Source of the DNA: G020348385 sp964580235
Lineage (GTDB): Bacteria > Acidobacteriota > Aminicenantia > Aminicenantales > Aminicenantaceae
DNA: 16,972 nt
NCBI GenBank assembly: GCA_964580235.1
Contig: CAZOJY010000078.1
Location: 1-16,972, forward strand
Direction: 5' to 3'
Both the position numbers and the translations under genes were made by a program. Shown piece after piece: positions 1-6,860 of this stretch. The notes beneath the pieces are model-generated. The model was not told where the DNA came from and made no database searches. It saw only the letters and a list, made by a program, of their open reading frames with translations. How positions within the stretch are numbered: the first letter of the stretch is position 1; every line of letters starts with the position of its first letter.

Positions 1-14
1 CGAGCTTTTTTCAT
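1..14 (-). CDS. Start of an unknown gene, cut by the window edge
   Basis: On the minus strand an ATG at 14 is followed by codons for Lys-Lys-Ala before the window ends. A perfect Shine-Dalgarno AGGAGG (complement of 21-26) lies six bases upstream of it. It begins 16 bases after the stop codon of the HprK-like gene, so the two are very likely co-transcribed. Four whole codons are too few to name a product. HprK-like kinases often neighbour PqqD-like proteins or small precursor peptides, but that is family knowledge and not something visible here. Confidence 0.6.
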
Positions 15-30
15 CTATGACCTCCTGAAA

Positions 31-1002
31 TTATTCTAAAATTCTTTCCCAGCAATTATTGGGGCTGCAAAGGACCGAGCTGATCTCAGTAACTGTCTCA
101 TGGCCGGCCAATTCATTGGCGGTGCGCAGTCGTTCCCTTGCCATATCAATCTCATCCAATCCTAAAACTGCCATTTTATCATATAATACGATGGTTTCTG
201 CCAATTTTTGGGTGATATTGTCAAACAGAATTTTTACGGTCTTTTTTCTATCTTTTATCGGATTCAACAGAATTTGTTCGAATCCCTTTTCGATTCGGGG
301 AAACAGGATATGAATGGAAGTTGGATTTTTGATGATCTCGTTGTGTGAGCAATATTCAGATAATTCTATGGCGATCTTTTTCTGCCATTGGTCCTGCATA
401 TCGGGGATATCTCCGGAAGGAAGAAAGCGAGGGAAATCGTGAATCAGGGTGCCGTACCGGATATTGTCTACCGCGGAACCCATAAACCATGTGATATTGT
501 CCTGATCCAAGCGAAAATGGACGGTCTCTGTGGAGAAAAGCCGCAGTCCTTTCTCTAAACCACTCAGCAAATATACGGATTTTCCGCTCCCCGCACCTCC
601 AATGATGACATATAATTTATCTTTATCTTCTTGATAAAGGGCACACGCATGGAAGTTGAAAATGCCGTGTTTTTTTTCGAGCAAATAAAGGGCATACCGA
701 TACAAAAAACCTTGATTTCCCCAAAGTGTGTATCTCTGGTCAGACGCTTCTCTTTGGAGTCGGGAAAAAGGTCCTCTGATAATTACAGCATTATCTTTAG
801 ATATGTATTTTGGTTCCCTTTCTATGTCTTTGATTGAGATATATCCATCCAAACCATCGCCATAAGAGATTTGTTCCACGCGCAAAAAATCTGTCAAGAG
901 AGATTCAGCTTTCACCCCAAATGGGAGTGAGGGAAGAATTTCTTCCTGATCGGATTGGATGCCAATAGTCGCTTCGAGGATTTGTACTGCAATTTGATGC
1001 AT
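31..1002 (-). CDS. HprK-like P-loop protein (putative serine kinase of the HPr kinase fold)
   Basis: This 323-residue protein has a Walker A loop GGAGSGKS at residues 135-142. The loop is preceded by FHACAL (residues 117-122), matching the arrangement His-x-x-x-hydrophobic, acidic turn, P-loop seen in the C-terminal kinase domain of HPr kinase/phosphorylase. Only that domain is recognisable; the first 110 residues are not a clear match to the HprK N-terminal domain, so phosphorylation of HPr itself is doubtful. Such orphan HprK-like proteins occur in peptide-maturation and exopolysaccharide loci. The ATG at 1002 has an AGGAG ribosome site eight bases upstream (complement of 1011-1015). It lies 77 bases downstream of the menG stop on the same strand, so it may share the menG promoter, and it runs into another gene starting at 14. 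The product class is fairly sure; the substrate is unknown. Confidence 0.6.
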   Translation of the reverse strand: MHQIAVQILEATIGIQSDQEEILPSLPFGVKAESLLTDFLRVEQISYGDGLDGYISIKDIEREPKYISKDNAVIIRGPFSRLQREASDQRYTLWGNQGFLYRYALYLLEKKHGIFNFHACALYQEDKDKLYVIIGGAGSGKSVYLLSGLEKGLRLFSTETVHFRLDQDNITWFMGSAVDNIRYGTLIHDFPRFLPSGDIPDMQDQWQKKIAIELSEYCSHNEIIKNPTSIHILFPRIEKGFEQILLNPIKDRKKTVKILFDNITQKLAETIVLYDKMAVLGLDEIDMARERLRTANELAGHETVTEISSVLCSPNNCWERILE

Positions 1003-1079
1003 TATTCCGACTCCTATGATACATGATTGGCTGTTAAATTGCGATGCTTCCTATGCCTATTTCTACTTTGACAGGTGTT

Positions 1080-1778
1080 TCATTTTTCTGCCACATGTAT
1101 GGCAGATATGCCGAATAGAAGTTTCCGGTATTCGACTCTGGAAAATCCAGATTGAAGCAGGATTTTGGCGAATTCATCAGGGGCATAAAAACGAGGAATG
1201 GTATAGGATAGATAACGATAGCCAGCTTTAGACCCGGATAAAATCCATCCCACAGATTTGACGATCCATTTCACATACAGATGGAAAAGCTTGCGCATCA
1301 ATTTTGCTGCCGGCTGGCTGGTTTCGAGATTGATAAAAAATCCTCCTGGTTTCAAAATCCTTATGAATTCTTCCAAGTAAGATCCCAAGATGTCTCTCCG
1401 CGGGTTCAGGTTTCGTGTTGCAAATGAAATGGTCACAATGTCGAAGGATTCGTCTGGGAACGGAAGGGCTCCCACCTCTGCAATGGAAGGAAGGAGGGTG
1501 TGGGCATTTCTTTTTTCCATGGCCTTTTTAAGCATCGGAAACGAAAAGTCGACAATATGGATATCCACATTATTGGCTGAAAGAAGAGCAAGATTTTGGG
1601 CCATTTCTCCGGTCCCGCTGCAGACATCAAGCCAAAGAGTGCCGCCCTTTTGAGCAGCGAACCGGGCCGTCTTTTTTCTCCAGCGAATATCCAACCCCAG
1701 GGTTAAAACATGGTTTACCAATTCGTAGGTTCTGGCAACCTCGGTGTATATTTTCTGGACGCCTTTTCGGATTGTCAT
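1080..1778 (-). CDS. menG: Demethylmenaquinone / ubiquinone C-methyltransferase, UbiE/MenG family
   Basis: This is an S-adenosylmethionine-dependent class I methyltransferase that would methylate the quinone ring in the last step of menaquinone (or ubiquinone) synthesis, in the cytoplasm at the membrane face. In the 232-residue form used here the UbiE signature around residues 18-35 (YELVNHVLTLGLDIRW) is present. SAM motif I is DVCSGTGEMA at 51-60. The UbiE-typical TRNL follows FA at 121-124, and RILKPGGFFINLETS at 140-154 is the second family signature. The C-terminus ends GISAIHVAEK as in the family. An upstream in-frame start at 1862 would give 260 residues, but it lies upstream of a strong promoter (1813-1841) and its extra 28 residues match nothing in the family, so ATG 1778 is chosen. 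Menaquinone is more likely than ubiquinone in a deep-branching anaerobe, but the enzyme alone does not decide. Confidence 0.88.
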   Translation of the reverse strand: MTIRKGVQKIYTEVARTYELVNHVLTLGLDIRWRKKTARFAAQKGGTLWLDVCSGTGEMAQNLALLSANNVDIHIVDFSFPMLKKAMEKRNAHTLLPSIAEVGALPFPDESFDIVTISFATRNLNPRRDILGSYLEEFIRILKPGGFFINLETSQPAAKLMRKLFHLYVKWIVKSVGWILSGSKAGYRYLSYTIPRFYAPDEFAKILLQSGFSRVEYRKLLFGISAIHVAEK

Positions 1779-1812
1779 TTTAGCAAATCGCTCTCGTTTC
1801 TGTAACCGATGA

Positions 1813-1841
1813 ATTATAAAGCATTGGTGGAATACTCTCAA
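1813..1841 (-). promoter_or_regulatory. Sigma-70-type promoter of menG
   Basis: Read on the minus strand, a -35 hexamer TTGAGA (1841-1836) is separated by exactly 17 bases from a perfect -10 TATAAT (1818-1813). The predicted transcript starts near 1806, leaving a leader of about 28 bases before the ATG at 1778. It separates menG from the MFS gene upstream. Confidence 0.7.
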
Positions 1842-2023
1842 CAAAGGAAACAAAGCAGTCAAGTGAGCTGAAGGATGCCCTACCGACGTCCTTATGAAAC
1901 TTGTATTGAAGTGAGATTGTTAACAAATGATCGATGCGGCGGCCATTGAATATGTGTTCCGTTTTGCTTGGAACTGGAAAGACTAAAACTGATATCGTTT
2001 CAGATCGGGAAATCCTAGGAATT

Positions 2024-3148
2024 CTAGCCGGCAAACAGCGGAGAGTTTTTTCCGAAACGGTAATGTGCGAGTACCAAAACACCCAGTCCGGACAGGAACA
2101 GAAAAGGGGAGTTTATCCCGAATGTATCCGAAAGAAAACCTGAGATGAGCACAACGATGGATCCGGTAATCATCTGGATATTAGCGACAATGCTGAATGC
2201 CAGGACTTGATTCTTTTCGTGAACTTTTTTGGCGACAAAAGATTGGAAAGCCGGATAGATCAAAAATAAAAATGCTCCAAAAAGAAAAAGCGATGCCGCA
2301 GCAATCCCTAAAACCGAAGCTGCCCCCAGAACGAACAGAAAGGCAGTCGATCCGATTAAGCTTGCTGAGGATAGTTTTTCACGGCCGACACGCCCGCTCA
2401 GATAACCAAAAAAGTATGTCATCACAGTCCCTATTCCTATCCACAGAGCGAGAAAAACTCCCGTATTTCCAATCAGTACCTTGAATTTATGATTAAAAAG
2501 GGAGGGAGCGTAATATACTGTGGTTCCCCAACAGGCTCCTCCAAAAATGAAGCCGGGGATATATGTTTTGATCTCCTTCAGGGCTTTAATCCACGAAGAA
2601 AACGCCGGCCGGGTTTGTATTCCTTTTATCAGAGCCGTTTTCCGGACAGCCAAAAAGCTCGATATTCCGAGAAAAAAACTGACCACGGCACAGACATACA
2701 AAGGCATTTTCCAGCCAAAGGTTTGGGCAAGATAACCAGCGGATATAAAAGCGGTGAATACGCCAAGATTACCTGAGCCGCTCTGGATTCCCATGGCAAA
2801 ATCCAGCCCCTGATCGGGGTGGGCTTTAGATACAGTGGATATCCCTATGGGATGGTAGAAACTTACAAAAATGCGCATCAGGAGATAAAACATAAGCATT
2901 CCAATAAAATTTGCCGAGAGAGTGATCAAAAAGATAGAAACGGATATTCCGAAGGAACTGAAAAGAAGCAGATGTTTATATTCGAATTTGTGAGCGAAAT
3001 TGGCGATCAAAATCTGAAAGACAAATGTGATCAGCAAACCGAGGTTGGATAAAATACCGATATGAGAATAAGTTTTGATGATAAACTGTTGGTTGAAAAG
3101 AATGGGGAAAATCATCGGGACGATCACACTGGATGCGTCATTGAATGC
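2024..3148 (-). CDS. Major facilitator superfamily transporter, N-terminus lost in assembly gap
   Basis: A strongly hydrophobic protein of at least 374 visible residues with about eleven or twelve predicted membrane segments and a central cytoplasmic loop rich in charged residues, as in MFS permeases. The visible part begins AFNDASSVIVPMIFPIL, which resembles the first helix of the fosmidomycin-resistance (Fsr) type of MFS exporter; other MFS subfamilies are possible, and no substrate can be named. The open frame continues formally through the run of N to 3463, but the part beyond the gap overlaps the opposite-strand hydrolase gene and its frame is arbitrary. The real start should lie within the unsequenced stretch, perhaps 15-30 codons upstream. 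The stop is TAG at 2026-2024. The 245 bases between it and menG contain the menG promoter. Confidence 0.8.
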   Translation of the reverse strand, partial: AFNDASSVIVPMIFPILFNQQFIIKTYSHIGILSNLGLLITFVFQILIANFAHKFEYKHLLLFSSFGISVSIFLITLSANFIGMLMFYLLMRIFVSFYHPIGISTVSKAHPDQGLDFAMGIQSGSGNLGVFTAFISAGYLAQTFGWKMPLYVCAVVSFFLGISSFLAVRKTALIKGIQTRPAFSSWIKALKEIKTYIPGFIFGGACWGTTVYYAPSLFNHKFKVLIGNTGVFLALWIGIGTVMTYFFGYLSGRVGREKLSSASLIGSTAFLFVLGAASVLGIAAASLFLFGAFLFLIYPAFQSFVAKKVHEKNQVLAFSIVANIQMITGSIVVLISGFLSDTFGINSPFLFLSGLGVLVLAHYRFGKNSPLFAG

Positions 3149-3248
3149 NNNNNNNNNNNNNNNNNNNNNNNNNNNNNNNNNNNNNNNNNNNNNNNNNNNN
3201 NNNNNNNNNNNNNNNNNNNNNNNNNNNNNNNNNNNNNNNNNNNNNNNN
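3149..3248. other. Run of 100 N: scaffold gap
   Basis: Exactly 100 undetermined bases, the conventional placeholder for a gap of unknown size. It removes the start of the MFS gene and probably the promoter of the Tat-exported hydrolase. The true distance, and even the adjacency of the two sides, rests on scaffolding. Confidence 0.97.
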
Positions 3249-3300
3249 AGTTGGATTAAAGTAGGATTGCAAGGAAATTCAGATAAAACTCGGAGGAAAG

Positions 3301-4359
3301 ATGAAACAAAAATTTTCACGGAGAGCCTTTTTGAAGGCTGGAGTCTGCACAAGTGTGGCAGCCGCTCTTGGAGGGGGCAAAAATGCTCTGAGCCAGCGGC
3401 CGGATGCTGAAAAAATGCTCGTGATCGCCAGCGGGAATGGGATGAGGGCAGTTGACAAGGCAATGGAAATGCTCAAAAAAAGATTAGACCCGCTGGATGC
3501 CGTGATAGCCGGTGTCAACATTATTGAAGAAGATCCCAATGATATGTCTGTGGGATACGGTGGACTTCCAAATGAAAACATGGAGGTCGAGCTTGACGCA
3601 TCGGTCATGCACGGCCCGACGCATAATGCCGGAGCTGTGGCCGCACTAAAACATATTAAAACGCCTTCCAAGGTCGCAAAACTTGTGATGGAGAGGACAG
3701 ATCATGCCCTGCTTATCGGCGAAGGAGCTCTGAAATTTGCCAAGGCTCATGGTTTTAAAGAAGAAAATCTTCTGACAGATAAAGCCAGGGAAAGATGGCT
3801 CAGATGGAAAGAGAGACTGTCGGACAGGGATGACTGGTTTCCTCCAGATGAAGAATCTGACCAGGAAGTTCTTGAAGTTCTGACATACCATGGCACGATC
3901 AATTGTTGTGCTCTAGATGCCAACGGCAATTTAGCTGGTGTTACAACGACAAGCGGATTGTCCTACAAAATTCCGGGAAGGGTTGGGGATTCTCCTATTA
4001 TCGGAGCGGGCCTTTATGTAGATAACAGTGTAGGAGCAGCCGGTTCAACTGGCAGAGGAGAAGCAAATATCTTGAATTGTGGGAGTTTTACTGTTGTGGA
4101 ATTTATGAGAGATGGGCTGTCCCCAGAAGAAGCATGCCTCAAAACGCTGGAAAGGATTGCCCAAACATCGAAGCTCCAACCTTATCTCTTGAATGAAGAT
4201 GGGAAGCCCCAGTTTGGCTTGAGTTTTTATGCGGTTAACAAAAAGGGGGATTACGGATCGGCACGGATGTGGAGCGGCGGCCGATTTGTCATCCATGATG
4301 GGACCACAAGCAGAAGAGAACAAGCGGCTTATCTTTTTAAGCGTAAACAAAGAAGATAA
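3301..4359 (+). CDS. Tat-exported N4-(beta-N-acetylglucosaminyl)-L-asparaginase / isoaspartyl peptidase family protein
   Basis: An Ntn-hydrolase of the glycosylasparaginase/type-2 asparaginase family. These precursors cleave themselves before a threonine, which then becomes the catalytic nucleophile for hydrolysis of asparagine-linked amide bonds. The nucleophile is predicted as Thr199 in YHGTI, followed by LDANGNLAGVTTTSG, the family's canonical sequence after the cleavage site. GRVGDSPIIGAGLYVDN (226-242) and RGEANILNCGSF (252-263) form the substrate pocket. Residues 6-12 (SRRAFLK) with the following alanine-rich stretch make a twin-arginine export signal, so the enzyme acts outside the cytoplasm. 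The length of 352 residues is normal. ATG 3301 has GGAGG at 3292-3296. It is convergent with rlpA downstream. Whether the substrate is glycoasparagine, isoaspartyl peptide or asparagine cannot be told from sequence. Confidence 0.87.
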   Translation: MKQKFSRRAFLKAGVCTSVAAALGGGKNALSQRPDAEKMLVIASGNGMRAVDKAMEMLKKRLDPLDAVIAGVNIIEEDPNDMSVGYGGLPNENMEVELDASVMHGPTHNAGAVAALKHIKTPSKVAKLVMERTDHALLIGEGALKFAKAHGFKEENLLTDKARERWLRWKERLSDRDDWFPPDEESDQEVLEVLTYHGTINCCALDANGNLAGVTTTSGLSYKIPGRVGDSPIIGAGLYVDNSVGAAGSTGRGEANILNCGSFTVVEFMRDGLSPEEACLKTLERIAQTSKLQPYLLNEDGKPQFGLSFYAVNKKGDYGSARMWSGGRFVIHDGTTSRREQAAYLFKRKQRR

Positions 4360-4388
4360 CGCCCAGCTAGCCAGTCATGATTGGGGCA

Positions 4389-4435
4389 AGGACAAAAGAT
4401 CAGCACACATATGGTCAGTTTTTTCATTTTGTCCT
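4389..4435. terminator. Possible stem between convergent genes
   Basis: AGGACAAAA (4389-4397) is exactly complementary to TTTTGTCCT (4427-4435) across a 29-base loop. It sits in the 140-base gap between two convergent genes, where a bidirectional terminator would be expected. The long loop and AT-rich stem make it a weak candidate. Confidence 0.25.
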
Positions 4436-4499
4436 CAGAAATAAAAGTTCGATTGAGGAAAATCTCAAACATACATATTCGATTTGCCTGGATGTTTGG

Positions 4500-5135
4500 C
4501 TATTGTTCTTCCAAGACTATAGCTGAAAATCCTGCTCTCATCAAACGAGAGGCGATCTCTCTTGCCGAATCATGATTTTTTGCCTTGACCCTGACGCGGT
4601 AGTAAATCTGGTTGACTGTTTTAAATTGAGTGATGTAGACATCTTTAAAATTTCTTTGCAGTTCAATTTTTAATGCTTTGGCATTATCTTCCTGAACAAA
4701 AGATCCCACCTGAATAGAAAATTTCTGGGAGGATTTTTTTGGGGAGAATTTTGTGAGAATTTCCAACCTGACAGGAGCCGTTCCTGTCTCAATCATATCG
4801 ACAGCCATTGCGGCGGCATAAGAAAGATCGATAATCCGGTTTTTTACAAACGGTCCTCGGTCATTAATTCGAACGGTGACAGATTTTCCGTTGTTTAAGT
4901 TTGTGACCATCACGTAGGTGCCGAACGGCAAACTCCTGTGGGCCGCAGTCAAATCATACATGTTATAGATTTCTTTGCTGGATGTATTTTTCCCGTGAAA
5001 ATCTGGCCCATACCAGGACGCAATGCCTGTCCGTACAATTTCGGAAGGGAGGTATGTCACTCGGGCACAAGAAATGAACAGCAGGATTGGGAAGAATAAA
5101 AAAGGATAGATACTCCGTCCGAGATACTTTATCAT
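4500..5135 (-). CDS. rlpA: RlpA-family septal-ring lytic transglycosylase lipoprotein with SPOR domain
   Basis: An envelope protein expected to cleave peptidoglycan glycan strands lacking stem peptides at the division site. Residues 1-23 are a lipoprotein signal ending in FISC, with Cys23 as the lipidation site. Residues about 35-127 are the double-psi beta-barrel RlpA domain: GIASWYGPDFHGK, LTAAHRSLPFG at 62-72 and VRINDRGPF at 88-96 carry the conserved His66 and the catalytic-type Asp92. Residues about 138-209 are a SPOR domain beginning FSIQVGSF, which binds denuded glycan at the septum. At 211 residues it is compact, with almost no linker between the domains. It starts 13 bases after the stop of the LOG-family gene and probably shares that gene's promoter. 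The ribosome site is weak, suggesting coupling to upstream translation. Confidence 0.9.
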   Translation of the reverse strand: MIKYLGRSIYPFLFFPILLFISCARVTYLPSEIVRTGIASWYGPDFHGKNTSSKEIYNMYDLTAAHRSLPFGTYVMVTNLNNGKSVTVRINDRGPFVKNRIIDLSYAAAMAVDMIETGTAPVRLEILTKFSPKKSSQKFSIQVGSFVQEDNAKALKIELQRNFKDVYITQFKTVNQIYYRVRVKAKNHDSAREIASRLMRAGFSAIVLEEQ

Positions 5136-5148
5136 TGCCAGCCAGGCT

Positions 5149-5880
5149 TTATAAAAATTGAATCAAGTTTTTTTTCAAAAAAGAAAACGCTTCTGCAGGT
5201 GTGGAACATATGGAATAAAGACGGGCATCTTTGCTGTCAATGGCTTTATATTTGAGAAGAGCCTCAAAATCAACGATCTCATTCCAGTATTCTTTTCCGT
5301 ACAACAAAATGACGAGTTGATCTTTGTGAATTTTTCCAGTCTGGACCAGAGTCAAAACTTCAAATAGCTCGTCCAATGTTCCGTATCCCCCTGGTAAAAC
5401 CACAATCGCTTTGGCTCGATTGACCAGCCAGAATTTTCGCATAAAAAAATAATGAAAGATAAACAACAATTCCTGGGAAATATAGGGATTGGGAAACTGC
5501 TCTTCAGGGATAGAGATATTCATCCCGATGGATTTGCCTCCTGCTCGCGCGGCTCCACGATTTGCCGCTTCCATCAAACCTGGTCCACCGCCTGTGCAGA
5601 CAACGAAGTTTTTCCCTTTGGGTTTGAGTTTGATTGCCCATTTTGCCAATCGAAAAGCGAGCTCTTCTGTTTCCCGATAGTATTTGCTGAGAAGAGAACC
5701 AGTCTCTTCAGGTTTGGCTTTTGAGGACCCCAAGAAAAGCACAGTGCTGTTGACTTTTTGTTCGGTCAAGCGGGAGAGGGGCTCGAGATACTCACTGATG
5801 ATGCGTATGGTCCTTGCTTCTTCTGAATTCAAGAATTCCAGATTTTTGTATGCCTTTTCCGAATGTGCATTATTTTTCAT
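5149..5880 (-). CDS. LOG-family (TIGR00730-type) nucleotide 5'-monophosphate phosphoribohydrolase
   Basis: A Rossmann-fold protein of the LOG family, long misnamed 'lysine decarboxylase'. Characterised members release the free base from nucleoside 5'-monophosphates (cytokinin activation in plants, nucleotide housekeeping in bacteria). Visible motifs are GGGPGLMEAANRG at 97-109, MRK at 147-149 and PGGYGTLDE at 163-171, the family's catalytic and phosphate-binding signature. The N-terminal helical extension of about 45 residues is typical of the longer bacterial forms. The ATG at 5880 is preferred over a GTG at 5886 because the ribosome site GAGG (complement of 5886-5889) has five bases of spacing to that ATG and would overlap the GTG start. 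It is the first gene of a pair with rlpA. Confidence 0.85.
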   Translation of the reverse strand: MKNNAHSEKAYKNLEFLNSEEARTIRIISEYLEPLSRLTEQKVNSTVLFLGSSKAKPEETGSLLSKYYRETEELAFRLAKWAIKLKPKGKNFVVCTGGGPGLMEAANRGAARAGGKSIGMNISIPEEQFPNPYISQELLFIFHYFFMRKFWLVNRAKAIVVLPGGYGTLDELFEVLTLVQTGKIHKDQLVILLYGKEYWNEIVDFEALLKYKAIDSKDARLYSICSTPAEAFSFLKKNLIQFL

Positions 5881-5938
5881 TCTCACCTCACATATCGAGT
5901 CCGGCCCTTGTGTTGGGGCGTACAGAATATAAAGAAGA

Positions 5939-5967
5939 AGTATAAGGGAAAAAGATCAGAATGTCCA
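5939..5967 (-). promoter_or_regulatory. Sigma-70-type promoter of the LOG-rlpA pair
   Basis: On the minus strand TGGACA (5967-5962) and TATACT (5944-5939) each match the consensus at five of six positions and are separated by 17 bases. Transcription would start near 5932, about 50 bases before the ATG at 5880. It lies back to back with the purO promoter. Confidence 0.6.
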
Positions 5968-6030
5968 AACCAAAGGGACTGATCCTGGGTTCTCGTTCAA
6001 AAATCCGTATTGAGACTAATATTTTAATAT

Positions 6031-6059
6031 TTGAACTTTGACTTCCACTATTATATTAT
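6031..6059 (+). promoter_or_regulatory. Candidate promoter of purO
   Basis: TTGAAC (6031-6036) and TATTAT (6054-6059) are separated by 17 bases in an AT-rich stretch. The -10 matches five of six consensus positions and the -35 four. A start near 6066 would leave a leader of about 50 bases. I saw no riboswitch or PurR-like operator in it. Confidence 0.5.
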
Positions 6060-6115
6060 CCATTAGTCCTCACAAATAGACAGAAAAAAATTGATTTTTT
6101 AAAACTAGGTTCGTT

Positions 6116-6853
6116 GTGCTGAAAAATTACAATCTTCTGACTGATGTCAAATATCCTGGACGTCTTATCATTATCGGGCAGGAAAAGAAAAGGGGAAAGC
6201 TTTTGGTCGTATATGCCATTACAGGGCGATCCGCTTCCAGCCAGGCTCGAAAAATGGAACAAGTCAAGGATGTAATCTGGGTAAAACCCTCTGATAAGGA
6301 ACTTCTGAAGGAAGGAAACATCGACCTCCTGATTTACCCGAGTGTTTTTTGCCTTTCTCATGGAATTGCCATCAGCAATGGAAAACAATCCGTCGATGTG
6401 ATGGCCTGTCTGTGCCAGGGTGGGAGTGCTGCCGAAATTCTTGCCTTTGCTTTAAAAAATTGGGATTATGAGCCTGACAAGCCGACCTACACACCAAGAA
6501 TAAGCGGGTGCGTTCTTCCAAACAAAAGCGCCGCACTCAGTCTGATTAAAAAGTCGACTGCCGGTTCCTCCTTGAGAAATATTTATGAATTTTCCGTTGT
6601 TCCGGGTAAAGGAAAAATGATCATGACATATCAGGGAGAAAACGTAGATCCTCTTCGTTCTTTTAAAGGGGAACCGTTGGACGTGAATTTAATCGGCAGT
6701 TCTCCCCACGAGGTTGCAGAGAAGGTTTATATGTCTCTGGCTCCTGGAGAAGGAGATAGAGATTTGCGTGTGGCGGTCGCTTGCGTTTTTGGGATCGATT
6801 TACCATCGAATAAATTCCAATCTTATATCATAAACAGGTCAGCAGAGGAGTGA
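6116..6853 (+). CDS. purO: IMP cyclohydrolase, archaeal (PurO) type
   Basis: Would close the ring of 5-formamidoimidazole-4-carboxamide ribotide (FAICAR) to give IMP, the last step of de novo purine synthesis. The sequence matches the IMP cyclohydrolase-like family first described as archaeal PurO, not the IMP cyclohydrolase domain of PurH: YPGRLIIIG at 13-21, VYAITGRSASSQ at 32-43, ISNGKQ at 86-91 and YTPRISG at 125-131 are the conserved blocks. At 245 residues it is longer than archaeal PurO (about 200), as in bacterial homologues. The start is GTG at 6116 with only a weak AGG upstream. The stop at 6853 is seven bases before the AICAR transformylase gene, so the two are one operon catalysing consecutive steps. 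Confidence 0.82.
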   Translation: MLKNYNLLTDVKYPGRLIIIGQEKKRGKLLVVYAITGRSASSQARKMEQVKDVIWVKPSDKELLKEGNIDLLIYPSVFCLSHGIAISNGKQSVDVMACLCQGGSAAEILAFALKNWDYEPDKPTYTPRISGCVLPNKSAALSLIKKSTAGSSLRNIYEFSVVPGKGKMIMTYQGENVDPLRSFKGEPLDVNLIGSSPHEVAEKVYMSLAPGEGDRDLRVAVACVFGIDLPSNKFQSYIINRSAEE

Positions 6854-6860
6854 GAAGCAA

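Noticed and set aside
1779..1862. Longer start for the methyltransferase at 1862
   Set aside because: It lies upstream of the predicted promoter, and its 28 extra residues do not resemble UbiE/MenG N-termini.
3249..3463. Extension of the MFS reading frame across the N run to 3463 on the minus strand
   Set aside because: The frame beyond an unknown-size gap is arbitrary, the translated residues are not membrane-like, and the stretch lies opposite a well-supported Tat-exported hydrolase.
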